Assembly (NCBI GenBank): GCA_050186955.1 | Contig: JBFWXZ010000038.1 | Coordinates: 1-20,968, forward strand | DNA: 20,968 nt | From: JACKJP01 sp050186955 | GTDB taxonomy: Bacteria > Pseudomonadota > Alphaproteobacteria > Rhizobiales > Tepidamorphaceae | Direction: 5' to 3' | Shown: piece by piece, positions 1 through 6,895 of the stretch | Layout: each line of letters opens with the position of its first letter | Position numbering within the stretch: position 1 is the first letter of the stretch | The notes under the pieces: generated by a model | What the model was told of the DNA's origin: nothing | Seen by the model: only the letters and a program-made list of their open reading frames with translations | Database searches by the model: none | Program-made: the position numbers and the translations under genes

Positions 1-246
1 GAACTGGCCCTGCACGGCGGGCATCGGCGGCTCGCGCGCGGGGTTGTCGGGGAAGATCGTCACCGCCTTGAGGCCGAGGCCGCCGCCGCCGGTCCACGAG
101 GTGCGCACCAGGATCTTCCGGTCGCCGTCGGCCAGCAGCACGTCGCGAAGCTGCGGCCTGCCCGCCTTGTGGCCCTGCCGGATGCCCCAGACGACGTCGC
201 GCCAGCTCATCCCGGCCCGCATCGTCTCCGCATCGATGATCCGCAT
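1..246 (-). CDS. Ornithine cyclodeaminase / mu-crystallin family protein, N-terminal part
   Basis: The reading frame starts at an ATG (244-246) and runs off the left edge, so only the first 82 residues are visible. The segment GLGLKAVTIFPDNPAREPP followed by VQGQF is typical of the ornithine cyclodeaminase / mu-crystallin family, NAD(P)H-dependent enzymes that include ornithine cyclodeaminase, pyrroline-2-carboxylate and ketimine reductases. The start is supported by a GGGAGGAACG-like ribosome site just upstream (about 250-260). The gene is divergent from the fasciclin gene, with 132 bases between them. The nucleotide-binding part lies outside the window, so substrate and exact function cannot be assigned. 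Confidence 0.82.
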   Translation of the reverse strand, partial: MRIIDAETMRAGMSWRDVVWGIRQGHKAGRPQLRDVLLADGDRKILVRTSWTGGGGLGLKAVTIFPDNPAREPPMPAVQGQF

Positions 247-290
247 TCCTCGTTCCTCCCGCCATGGCCGCCGGCCGACCAGCCGGCGGT

Positions 291-316
291 GTAACCTTTC
301 GCGCCTCCCTCACGTA
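291..316 (+). promoter_or_regulatory. Possible ECF-type promoter for the fasciclin gene
   Basis: GTAACC (291-296) is followed after 16 bases by CGTA (313-316), then a leader of about 55 bases to the fasciclin ATG. The box shape and spacing match ECF sigma promoters; GTAACC-type -35 boxes are known for some alphaproteobacterial ECF sigma factors. Whether the ECF sigma encoded at 2684-3241 reads it is inference, as no matching pair was found upstream of that sigma gene. Confidence 0.4.
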
Positions 317-378
317 ACTGGCGGCGACCCGGACGGAAAGCCCCCAACCCCGCCGGGCACGCAACAGGAGGAACTCCA

Positions 379-936
379 ATGTTCAGGAAACTGCTCGGCA
401 CGTCCGCCGCCCTCGCCCTCGCCGCCGGTCTCGCCGGCGCCGCCTGGGCCGCCAATCCGATGGTCGGCGGGGCGGCGATGTATGCCGACAAGAACATCGT
501 CGAGAACGCCGTCAATTCGAAGGACCACACGACGCTGGTCGCCGCGGTGAAGGCCGCCGGCCTTGTCGAGACGCTGCAGGGCAAGGGGCCCTTCACCGTC
601 TTCGCGCCGACCAACGCGGCGTTCGAGAAGCTTCCGGCCGGCACCGTCGAAACGCTTCTCAAGCCCGAGAACAAGGACCAGCTGACGAAGATCCTGACCT
701 GCCATGTCGTCGCCGCCGACGCCATGTCGGACGCGATCAGGAAGATGGTCGCCGACGATGGCGGCGAGCACCCGGTCAAGACCGTCGGCGGCTGCGTCTT
801 CACCGCCATGACCAAGGACGGCAAGATCATGATCAAGGACGGCCAGGGCAATGTGGCGACCGTCACCATCGCCGATGTCGACCAGTCCAACGGCGTGATC
901 CACGTCATCGACACGGTGCTGCTGCCGAAGTCGTAG
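379..936 (+). CDS. Secreted fasciclin (FAS1) domain protein
   Basis: The 185-residue protein begins with a signal peptide (about residues 1-24, ending AWA before ANPMVG), so it should be exported to the periplasm or cell surface. Nearly all the rest is one FAS1 domain: the first conserved box is GPFTVFAPTNAAF (70-82) and the second is NGVIHVIDTVLLP (171-183). Two cysteines (108 and 139) could form a disulfide. FAS1 domains mediate adhesion or surface interactions, and single-domain bacterial members are mostly uncharacterised. The start is fixed by AGGAGGA at 366-372. A hairpin terminator follows at 971-1004, so the gene is probably monocistronic. The nearby SigK/RskA-like pair suggests ECF control. 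Confidence 0.93.
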   Translation: MFRKLLGTSAALALAAGLAGAAWAANPMVGGAAMYADKNIVENAVNSKDHTTLVAAVKAAGLVETLQGKGPFTVFAPTNAAFEKLPAGTVETLLKPENKDQLTKILTCHVVAADAMSDAIRKMVADDGGEHPVKTVGGCVFTAMTKDGKIMIKDGQGNVATVTIADVDQSNGVIHVIDTVLLPKS

Positions 937-970
937 ACCCCGCTTCGGCGGCGGCTGAGCGACGCCCCGG

Positions 971-1004
971 AAGGCCCGGGAGGGGGAGCCCCTTCCGGGC
1001 CTTT
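971..1004 (+). terminator. Rho-independent-like terminator after the fasciclin gene
   Basis: AAGGCCCGG-GA-GGGG pairs with CCCC-TT-CCGGGCCTT across a short loop and is followed by TTTCG. It sits 35 bases after the stop. The U tract is short, so strength is uncertain. Confidence 0.7.
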
Positions 1005-1117
1005 CGCGTTCCCGGAAGGCAGCGTTTGCAGGAGGGTTCCCGGCCACCCTCTTTTGCCCGGTCACAATAGTGTTATCCCAGTTTTATCAATTGTTTGGCC
1101 CCGACAGTCCGATTTCA

Positions 1118-1142
1118 GGAACGATAGCGGGGGGCCGCCGTT
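1118..1142 (+). promoter_or_regulatory. General stress response (EcfG) promoter
   Basis: GGAAC (1118-1122), a 16-base spacer and CGTT (1139-1142) match the consensus GGAAC-N16/17-CGTT of the alphaproteobacterial general stress sigma factor EcfG/SigT exactly. It lies in the proper direction about 100 bases before the repeat-protein ATG. The only other perfect match noticed in an intergenic region is at 16760-16785. Confidence 0.75.
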
Positions 1143-1245
1143 AGCCCCTCGAACCGGCGGGATGAGCCTGCCGGAAAAAAGCGGTTCCCGGGCGCGACCT
1201 CTTCGATGTCCGGCATCGCCAACGAGGAACAGGAGGTCCCAAGTC

Positions 1246-1962
1246 ATGAGGACGAATCTTCTGATAACCGTCAGCACCATCGCCATGCTCGGCAGCGCTT
1301 TCGCCCTGCCGGCGAGCGCCGACGACATGAACAACGCCAATGTGCGCGGCAAGGGCGACGCCGAGCTGAAGGTCGAGGATACGATGCAGCCGACCGGCGC
1401 CGGCATCGATACCACCGCCGAGGCGAAGAACACCGACAACATCATGGGTCAGGGCGAAGGCGAGGCCGACGTCTCGACCTCGATGCAGTTGACCGGCGCC
1501 GGCGTCGATACCCAGGCCGAGGCCGAAAACGACCTCAACAAGCGCGGCAAGGGCGACGCCGAGCTGAAGGCCGAGGGCGAGGCGAACCTCGACAAGCAGT
1601 CGATGACCCTCGACGCGCAGACCGGCGAGCAACTCGCCGCCGGCGAGGCGCCCGGCACCGACGACGTCAACAAGCGCGGTGCGGGTCTCTCCGAGGGCAC
1701 GGCGCCGGCCTCCGGTTCGTCGACCGTCGAGGCGACCGGCTCGACCAGCACCATGGAGGAGGACCAGAACACCTTCACCGAGAACAACATCAACAAGAAC
1801 AATGCCGGCCCCGGTGATACCGACACCGCCGAAGGCACCCCGCTTCCCTCCGGCAGCGCCGGGGTGACCCAGCAGGGCACCGCCTCGACCACGGAGGAGA
1901 ACGCGAACACCTTCACCGAGGAGAACGTCAACAAGCGCGGCACGGGGCCGGGCGCCAGCTAA
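1246..1962 (+). CDS. Secreted acidic repeat protein of unknown function
   Basis: I do not recognise a family. The 238-residue product starts with a signal peptide (about 1-25, ending LPASA before DDMNN). The mature part is very acidic, rich in Asn, Gly, Thr, Ala and Glu, has no Cys, Trp or Tyr and only two Phe after the signal, and is probably disordered. It is built of about six diverged units, each opening with an Asn-rich box close to NVNKRGxG: near residues 32, 65, 96, 141, 182 and 228. Unit length is 33 to 46 residues. Units 1 and 2 share a TGAGxDT box; the two late units share NTFTE(E/N)N. AGGAGGT at 1231-1237 sets the start at 1246. The EcfG promoter upstream suggests a stress-induced surface or periplasmic protein. 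Confidence 0.8.
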   Translation: MRTNLLITVSTIAMLGSAFALPASADDMNNANVRGKGDAELKVEDTMQPTGAGIDTTAEAKNTDNIMGQGEGEADVSTSMQLTGAGVDTQAEAENDLNKRGKGDAELKAEGEANLDKQSMTLDAQTGEQLAAGEAPGTDDVNKRGAGLSEGTAPASGSSTVEATGSTSTMEEDQNTFTENNINKNNAGPGDTDTAEGTPLPSGSAGVTQQGTASTTEENANTFTEENVNKRGTGPGAS

Positions 1963-1985
1963 GGCCCGACCCGCGACAGGAAGGG

Positions 1986-2015
1986 AAAGCCCGGTGGAAT
2001 TCCGCCGGGCTTTTT
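1986..2015 (+). terminator. Rho-independent terminator, possibly bidirectional
   Basis: AAAGCCCGGtGG and CCgCCGGGCTTTTT form a strong stem around aatt, followed by five T on the plus strand. It lies between the convergent repeat-protein gene (stop at 1962) and the anti-sigma gene (stop at 2023), so it may serve both. Confidence 0.88.
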
Positions 2016-2022
2016 CGTGGCG

Positions 2023-2697
2023 TCAGCGCTGGCGGATCAGCCTGCCGGAATAGACGACCTCGCCGGTCGGCGCGCCGCTTGGCGAGCCGCCCTGCGGTTC
2101 GAGGCTGACCGCGATGACGCCGCTTTCCGCCGCCGCCAGTCCGCCGGCGGGGATGGTGAAGGGGGCGTCCCTGTCTATGAGCCCCAGCGAGCGCGGGGCC
2201 GCGCCCTCGCCGACATACCAGAGCTCCAGGCTCTTGCCGGGATGCGCCGCGAGCGCCAGCGGCCGTATCTCCACGGTGCCGGCGGCGGTGTCGATGTCGA
2301 CGATCATCGCCGGCCCGTCGCCGCTGTGGCTGACCATGGCGACATATCGCTCGCCCGGCTTCGGCGCGTCGTAGAGCGCCGCGCCGGCGACGACGAGCGC
2401 CGCGAGCCCCGCCGCGATGGCGCCGCCGCGCCAGAAGGCGACGCGGCGGCGCAGGGCTGCCGTGTTGTCGTTGGATGCCGCCGGCGGGTTGCCGATGCGC
2501 GCCATGACGGCGTCGCGCAGATGCGCCGGCGCCGGCTCGGCCTCATCCGCATCGAGCGGCGCGAGCTTTTCGCGCCACCACGCGACCTCGCGGCGGAACG
2601 CCGGGTCGGCGGCGTGCAGCCGCTCGGCCTCCGTCCGCTCGGCGGCGTCGAGCGTGCCGAGGACGAACTCCGCCGCCAGAAGCTCACGCGCCTGCAT
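2023..2697 (-). CDS. Anti-sigma factor, RskA (anti-sigma-K) family
   Basis: The 224-residue protein has three visible parts. Residues 1-70 form the cytosolic anti-sigma domain (MQARELLAAEFVLGTL, ...RREVAWWREKLAPL). One membrane segment follows at about 91-109. The periplasmic RskA C-terminal domain carries LELWYVGEGAAPRSLG and AVSLEPQGGSPSGAPTG, hallmarks of the RskA family. Members bind their ECF sigma factor and release it after proteolysis in response to an envelope signal. The start codon lies inside the 3' end of the sigma gene, a 14-base overlap, so translation is coupled and the partner is clear. The nature of the signal cannot be read from sequence. Confidence 0.93.
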   Translation of the reverse strand: MQARELLAAEFVLGTLDAAERTEAERLHAADPAFRREVAWWREKLAPLDADEAEPAPAHLRDAVMARIGNPPAASNDNTAALRRRVAFWRGGAIAAGLAALVVAGAALYDAPKPGERYVAMVSHSGDGPAMIVDIDTAAGTVEIRPLALAAHPGKSLELWYVGEGAAPRSLGLIDRDAPFTIPAGGLAAAESGVIAVSLEPQGGSPSGAPTGEVVYSGRLIRQR

Positions 2698-3241
2698 CGG
2701 CTTTCTCCAGGCAGGTGCGGAGGGAGGAAAGGGCGCGATGGAGCCGCACCTTCACGGTGCCGACGGGACGGTCGGCGCGTTCGGCGAGCTCCTCGCGGGA
2801 ATAGCCGTGGCAATAGGCGAGCAGGACCATCTCGCGGTCGTCGCCCCGCAGACGCGACAGGCAGCGCGCCAGCGCGTCCGTCTCCGCCAGGTCCTTCTGG
2901 CTGGTGACGAGGCCGGCATCGGCTTCGCGCGTCTCGCTCAGCTCCACCGTTTCCGTCGAGCCATGCCGGCTGCGGCGGATGTCGATCGCGCGGTTGCGCG
3001 CGATCGCCGCCATCCAGGCGATCGCCGATCCCTGCCCGGGATCGAACGTGGAGGCGTTCCGCCAGATTTTCACATAGGCGTCCTGCAACGCATCCTCCGC
3101 CAAAAGCCCGCGATTGAGGATACGCGATACGGTCGCGAAAAGTTTCGCCGAGGTGCGGTCGTAGAGAAGCGCGAAGCTCGCCCGGTCGCCCTGGGCCGAC
3201 CGGAGAATCAGATCCTCGAGGCTTTCTTGGCCTGCGGGCAA
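2684..3241 (-). CDS. ECF RNA polymerase sigma factor, SigK-like
   Basis: The 185-residue protein contains sigma region 2 (about 12-85, including EDALQDAYVKIWRNA and the DNA-melting segment around GSAIAWMAAIARNRAIDIRR) and region 4 (about 120-175, with LAYCHGYSREELAERADRP then GTVKVRLHRAL as the helix-turn-helix). Regions 1.1 and 3 are absent, as in ECF sigma factors. The best start is a TTG at 3239-3241 with AGGA six bases upstream; no ATG or GTG is available before region 2. The gene overlaps its RskA-type anti-sigma by 14 bases. The SigK/RskA pairing is family knowledge; target genes are inferred, with the fasciclin gene at 379 the nearest candidate. Confidence 0.92.
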   Translation of the reverse strand: MPAGQESLEDLILRSAQGDRASFALLYDRTSAKLFATVSRILNRGLLAEDALQDAYVKIWRNASTFDPGQGSAIAWMAAIARNRAIDIRRSRHGSTETVELSETREADAGLVTSQKDLAETDALARCLSRLRGDDREMVLLAYCHGYSREELAERADRPVGTVKVRLHRALSSLRTCLEKADAGA

Positions 3242-3277
3242 TGCGCGTCCTGTTCCGCGCGGGACCGATCGCCCGCG

Positions 3278-3310
3278 CCGTTCCTGCCTACGCAGGACGG
3301 GCCGGAACGG
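3278..3310 (-). other. Inverted repeat upstream of the sigma gene
   Basis: CCGTTCC (3278-3284) and GGAACGG (3304-3310) are inverted, and a perfect TCCTGC-ctac-GCAGGA hairpin (3282-3297) overlaps the first arm, so two alternative folds are possible. It lies between the pobA stop and the sigma start. No T tract follows, so it is a poor terminator; it could be a leader structure or operator. Confidence 0.3.
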
Positions 3311-3346
3311 ATCAGCAGGGCAGGAGATGCAAGGGGCAGCCGGTTC

Positions 3347-4528
3347 CTAGAAGGGCAGGCCGACATAGTTTTCCGCGAGCGCCCGCCGCGCGGTTTCCGA
3401 GCCGGCGAGATAGTCGAGCTCGGCGCGTTGCAGGGGGGCGGCGAAGCTGTCGGTCTCGGGGAATTTGTGCAGGATCGAGGTCATCCAGGCCGAGAACCGC
3501 TCCGCCTTCCAGACGCGGTTCAGCGCCCTTTGCGAATAGGCGTCGATGCCCGCCGGCGATCCGCCGCCGAGGAAGTCCGACAGCGCCTCGCCGAGATAGA
3601 TGACGTCGCCGATGGCGAGGTTCAGCCCCTTGGCGCCGGTCGGCGGCACGATATGGGCCGCGTCGCCGGCAAGAAACAGCCGCCCGAAGCGCATCGGCTC
3701 GGCGACGAAGCTCCTGAGCGGCGCCACCAGCGTTTCGATGGAGGGGCCGGTGATCAGCCGCTCCGCCGCCGCCGGGGGCAGCCGCCGGTGCAACTCGTCC
3801 CAGAATTTCTCGTCGCTCCACGACTCCGCCCGGGTGTCGGGCGCGCACTGGACGTAGTAGCGGCTGCGCGTCGGCGAGCGCATCGAGCACAGCGCGAAAC
3901 CATCCGGGTGATTCACATAGATCAGCTCGTCGGAGACCGGCGGCACGTCGGCGAGCAGGCCGAACCAGCCGAGCGGATAGACCCGCTCATAGGTCTTGAG
4001 CACGGCCGCCGGGATCGACTGCCGGCCGACGCCGTGGAAGCCGTCGCAGGCGGCGACGATGTCGCACGCGATCTCGAGGGTCTCGCCGTCCTTCGCGTAG
4101 GAGACGCGCGGCTGCTCGCCGTCGAAATCGCGCGGCCGCACGTCCTCGGCCTCGTAGACCGTCTCCAGCCCCGCCGCCTCGCGCGCGTCCATGAGGTCGT
4201 GGGTGATCTCGGTCTGGCCGTAGACCATCACCGATTTGCCGGTCAGCGCCTTGAGATCGATATGGATTTCCTCGTCGCCGGCGGCGATGTCGAATCCGTC
4301 ATGGACGAGGCCCTCGCGCCGCATCCGGGCGCCGACGCCGATCTCGTCGAGGATCTCCATGCCGCCGTGCTCCAGCACGCCGGCGCGAACCCGGCCGAGC
4401 ACGTAGTCCTTGCTGCGCCGCTCGAGGATGAGATTGTCGATGCCGGCGCGGTGCAGCAACTGCCCGAGCAGCAGCCCGGCCGGCCCCGAGCCGATGATGA
4501 CGACCTGTCTGCGCGCGGTCTTTCCCAT
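3347..4528 (-). CDS. pobA: 4-hydroxybenzoate 3-monooxygenase
   Basis: This FAD flavoprotein hydroxylates 4-hydroxybenzoate to protocatechuate with NAD(P)H and oxygen. From the ATG at 4526-4528 it is 393 residues, almost the size of the Pseudomonas enzyme (394). Visible are the Rossmann dinucleotide motif GSGPAG (13-18), the DG motif ACDGFHGVGR, the second FAD motif FLAGDAAHIVPPTGAKG and the closing ENYVGLPF with the conserved active-site tyrosine (388). An in-frame ATG 12 codons upstream (4562-4564) lacks a ribosome site, whereas GGGGGAAGGG precedes 4528, so the inner start is chosen. The gene is divergent from pcaDCB, which degrades its product after ring cleavage. No dedicated regulator gene is adjacent. 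Confidence 0.96.
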   Translation of the reverse strand: MGKTARRQVVIIGSGPAGLLLGQLLHRAGIDNLILERRSKDYVLGRVRAGVLEHGGMEILDEIGVGARMRREGLVHDGFDIAAGDEEIHIDLKALTGKSVMVYGQTEITHDLMDAREAAGLETVYEAEDVRPRDFDGEQPRVSYAKDGETLEIACDIVAACDGFHGVGRQSIPAAVLKTYERVYPLGWFGLLADVPPVSDELIYVNHPDGFALCSMRSPTRSRYYVQCAPDTRAESWSDEKFWDELHRRLPPAAAERLITGPSIETLVAPLRSFVAEPMRFGRLFLAGDAAHIVPPTGAKGLNLAIGDVIYLGEALSDFLGGGSPAGIDAYSQRALNRVWKAERFSAWMTSILHKFPETDSFAAPLQRAELDYLAGSETARRALAENYVGLPF

Positions 4529-4579
4529 CCCTTCCCCCGTCCTTCCCCGCGCGCACTCTTGCATGCGCCGCCAGGAACC

Positions 4580-4613
4580 GCATCATTCGCGCTTGCGGCG
4601 CGTGCGATGATGC
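4580..4613. promoter_or_regulatory. Inverted repeat in the pobA-pcaD divergent promoter region
   Basis: GCATCAT (4580-4586) and ATGATGC (4607-4613) are inverted with a GC-rich spacer of 20 bases, and the similarity continues inward as TCGCG / GCG. It lies 33 bases before pcaD and about 50 before pobA, where an operator shared by both directions would be expected. No published PcaQ or PobR consensus is recognised, so this is a candidate only. Confidence 0.3.
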
Positions 4614-4645
4614 ATCGGCCGCCAGCCGGGAGAAAGCGTGCCGAC

Positions 4646-5446
4646 ATGCCCCTGACCTTCATCCGCGCCAACGCGATCACGCTGCATGTCGATGCGCCGG
4701 CGCGGCGCGACCTGCCGGCGCTCGTCTTCTCCAACTCGCTCGGCACCGATTTCCGCATCTGGAACGACGTCGTCGCGCGGCTTTCTGACCGCTTCGCCTG
4801 CTATCGCTACGACAAGCGCGGCCACGGTCTCTCGCAGGCGACCGAGCCGCCCTATGCGATGGCCGACCATGTCGCCGACCTGAAGGCGCTGTTCGACCAT
4901 TTCGACATCGAGAGCGCCGTGGTCTGCGGGCTTTCGGTCGGCGGCATGATCGCCCAGGGCTTCGCGCTCGCCCATCCCGACCGCGTGCGCGGGCTGGTGC
5001 TCTGCGACACCGGCCACAGGATCGGCACGCTGGAGCTGTGGAACGCGCGCATCGAGGCGATCGGCGAGCGCGGCATCGCCGCCATCTCCGAGCAGATCCT
5101 CGAGCGCTGGTTCTCGCGGGAATTCCGCGAGACCCGCCTGACCGAGCTCGACGGCTGGCGCAACATGCTGACCCGCACCCCGCTCGCCGGCTATCTCGGC
5201 ACCTCCTATGCCCTGCGCGACACCGATTACACCGCCGAGACGCCGCGTATATCGGTACCGACGCTCTGCGTCGTCGGCGAGTATGACGGCTCGACGCCGC
5301 CGGCGCTGATGCGGGAGCTGAGCGGGCTGATCGCCGGCTCGCGCTACGAGCTTATCCGCGACGCCGGCCATCTGCCGCCCATCGAGCAGGCGGAGACGCT
5401 GGCGGGCCTCATTCTCGATTTCGCCGGGGAGAACGGTCTTGGCTGA
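4646..5446 (+). CDS. pcaD: 3-oxoadipate enol-lactonase
   Basis: This alpha/beta-hydrolase opens 3-oxoadipate enol-lactone to 3-oxoadipate in the protocatechuate branch of the beta-ketoadipate pathway. The 266-residue product shows the nucleophile elbow CGLSVGG with Ser97, the acid Asp214 in VGEYDGSTPP and His242 in DAGHLPPIEQ. RYDKRGHGLS (54-63) is typical of PcaD. The frame is open far upstream, but homology starts at MPLTFIRANAITLHV and the ATG at 4646 is the first sensible start. It lacks the C-terminal decarboxylase domain of PcaL-type fusions; that activity is encoded separately by the next gene, which overlaps it by eight bases. Confidence 0.96.
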   Translation: MPLTFIRANAITLHVDAPARRDLPALVFSNSLGTDFRIWNDVVARLSDRFACYRYDKRGHGLSQATEPPYAMADHVADLKALFDHFDIESAVVCGLSVGGMIAQGFALAHPDRVRGLVLCDTGHRIGTLELWNARIEAIGERGIAAISEQILERWFSREFRETRLTELDGWRNMLTRTPLAGYLGTSYALRDTDYTAETPRISVPTLCVVGEYDGSTPPALMRELSGLIAGSRYELIRDAGHLPPIEQAETLAGLILDFAGENGLG

Positions 5447-5834
5447 GCGCTACGACGAGGGAATGAAGACACGCCGCTCGGTCCTCGGCGACGCCCATGT
5501 CGACCGCGCCGAGGCGGGGAAGACGGAATTCGATGCCGATTTCCAGCGCTTCATCACCGAGGGGGCGTGGGGGTCGGTGTGGTCGCGGCCGCATCTTGAG
5601 AAGCGCGAGCGCTCGATGATCACCATCGCCCTGCTGGCCGCGCTCGGCCACGAGGAGGAACTGGCGATGCATATCCGCGCCTGCCGCAATACCGGGGCGA
5701 GCGCCGAGGATCTGCGCGAGGTCTTCCTGCATGTCGCCGTCTATGCCGGCGTGCCCGCCGCCAATACGGCGATCCGCATCGCCAAGAGAGTCTTCGCCGA
5801 CGACAGGCAGGCGGGAGGCGAGGGCGGCCGATGA
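5439..5834 (+). CDS. pcaC: 4-carboxymuconolactone decarboxylase
   Basis: This 131-residue enzyme of the AhpD-like/carboxymuconolactone decarboxylase family removes the carboxylate from gamma-carboxymuconolactone to give 3-oxoadipate enol-lactone, the substrate of PcaD. Typical segments are ERYDEGMKTRRSVLGDAHVDRA near the N-terminus (quoted only as far as recognisable), WSRPHLEKRERSMITIALLAA and EVFLHVAVYAGVPAAN. The start is a TTG at 5439-5441 with GGGGAGA six bases upstream. The next start, an ATG at 5463, would cut off the conserved ERYDEG segment. The gene overlaps the end of pcaD by eight bases and the start of pcaB by four, so the three are translated as one operon. Confidence 0.95.
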   Translation: MAERYDEGMKTRRSVLGDAHVDRAEAGKTEFDADFQRFITEGAWGSVWSRPHLEKRERSMITIALLAALGHEEELAMHIRACRNTGASAEDLREVFLHVAVYAGVPAANTAIRIAKRVFADDRQAGGEGGR

Positions 5835-6895
5835 GCTTGTCGCTGTTCGACGACCCGCTGTTTTCCGGCCTTGTCGGCGATGCCGAGATCGCCGCGCTCT
5901 TCACCCCGCGGGCGGTGCTCGATGCGATGCTTCGCTTCGAGGCGGCGCTCGCGGCGGCGCAGGCCGAGGCCGGCCTGATCGACGCCGCCTCTGCCGCCGC
6001 CGTCGGGCGCGTTGTCGATGACTACAGGCCCGACATGGCGGCGCTGGCGAGGGGCGTCGCCCGCGACGGCCTGCCCGTGCCGGCGCTCGTCGCCGCGTTG
6101 CGGGAGGAACTGCCGGCGGACATGCGCAAGGCGTTGCATCTCGCGACCACCAGCCAGGACCTCATCGATACCGCGCTGGCGCTTCGTCTGGCGGGTCTTT
6201 TCGAGATCCTCGGCGAGCGGATCGCCGGCCTCCTCGCCCGCTTCGATGAGCTGGATGCGGCCCACGGCGCCCGCCGCGTCATGGGCGTCACGCGGATGCG
6301 CGAGGCGCTGGAGATCGGCCTCGGCGAGCGGATCGCCGCCTGGCGGAGCCCGCTCGCCGATCTCGCCGGCAGACTGGAGGGATTGAGGAACGATGTCTGC
6401 GTCGTTCATCTGCGCGGTCCGGTCGGCGATTGCCGCGATCTGGGCGAGGACCCCGCCGCGCTTGCTGCCGCCGTCGGGGGAAGGCTCGGGCTCGGCCACG
6501 ATCCGGCGCGCCGCCACAGCGATCGCGGCTGGGTCGCCGATACCGGCCATTGGCTGACGCGCCTTGCCGGCGCGCTCGGCAAGTTCGGGCAGGACGTCGC
6601 GCTCATGGCGCAGGACGGCGTCGGGCAGGTCCGGCTGACCGAGGGCGGCTCGTCCTCGGCGATGGCGCACAAGAAGAACCCCGTCGCCGCCGAGACGCTG
6701 GTGGCGCTCGCCCGCTTCACCGCGGTCCAGAATGGCGGGCTGTCGCAATGCCTCGTCCACGAGATGGAGCGTTCCGGCGCCGCCTGGACGCTGGAATGGA
6801 TGATCCTGCCGCAGATGGCCGCCGCCGCCGGCGCCGCGACCCTGCTTGCCGGCCGCGTCCTCGACACGACGGATTTCTCCGGCGCTGCCGATTAG
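5831..6895 (+). CDS. pcaB: 3-carboxy-cis,cis-muconate cycloisomerase
   Basis: This member of the fumarase/aspartase superfamily lactonises 3-carboxy-cis,cis-muconate to 4-carboxymuconolactone, the substrate of PcaC. The superfamily signature GGSSSAMAHKKNPV is at residues 272-285, and the active-site segment HLATTSQDLIDTA is at 103-115. At 354 residues it is the short form known from rhizobia, without the C-terminal extension of about 100 residues seen in Pseudomonas. The ATG overlaps the pcaC stop (ATGA), which settles the start. In the usual rhizobial order pcaHG lie between pcaC and pcaB; here the genes are fused directly by the overlap. A palindrome-rich AT segment follows at once. Confidence 0.95.
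   Translation: MSLSLFDDPLFSGLVGDAEIAALFTPRAVLDAMLRFEAALAAAQAEAGLIDAASAAAVGRVVDDYRPDMAALARGVARDGLPVPALVAALREELPADMRKALHLATTSQDLIDTALALRLAGLFEILGERIAGLLARFDELDAAHGARRVMGVTRMREALEIGLGERIAAWRSPLADLAGRLEGLRNDVCVVHLRGPVGDCRDLGEDPAALAAAVGGRLGLGHDPARRHSDRGWVADTGHWLTRLAGALGKFGQDVALMAQDGVGQVRLTEGGSSSAMAHKKNPVAAETLVALARFTAVQNGGLSQCLVHEMERSGAAWTLEWMILPQMAAAAGAATLLAGRVLDTTDFSGAAD

Larger units (their letters stand above)
937..1245. other. 309-base intergenic region between fasciclin and repeat-protein genes
   Basis: This gap holds the fasciclin terminator (971-1004), an AT-richer stretch around 1063-1100, the EcfG promoter (1118-1142), a leader of roughly 95 bases and the AGGAGGT ribosome site (1231-1237). 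A reading frame can be extended upstream of 1246 as far as 1054, but that part has no ribosome site and would bury the signal peptide, so it is taken as noncoding leader. Confidence 0.6.

Noticed and set aside
1054..1245. N-terminal extension of the repeat protein
   Set aside because: It would cover the EcfG promoter and push the signal peptide inside the protein; a perfect ribosome site stands before 1246.
3251..3352. Several GGAAC words on the minus strand upstream of the sigma gene
   Set aside because: None has CGTT 16 or 17 bases downstream, so they are not EcfG promoters, and the spacing fits no other ECF pattern I know.
2417..4645. Upstream extension of the pcaD frame by more than 700 codons
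   Set aside because: It runs antisense through the sigma, anti-sigma and pobA genes without recognisable domains; PcaD homology begins at 4646.
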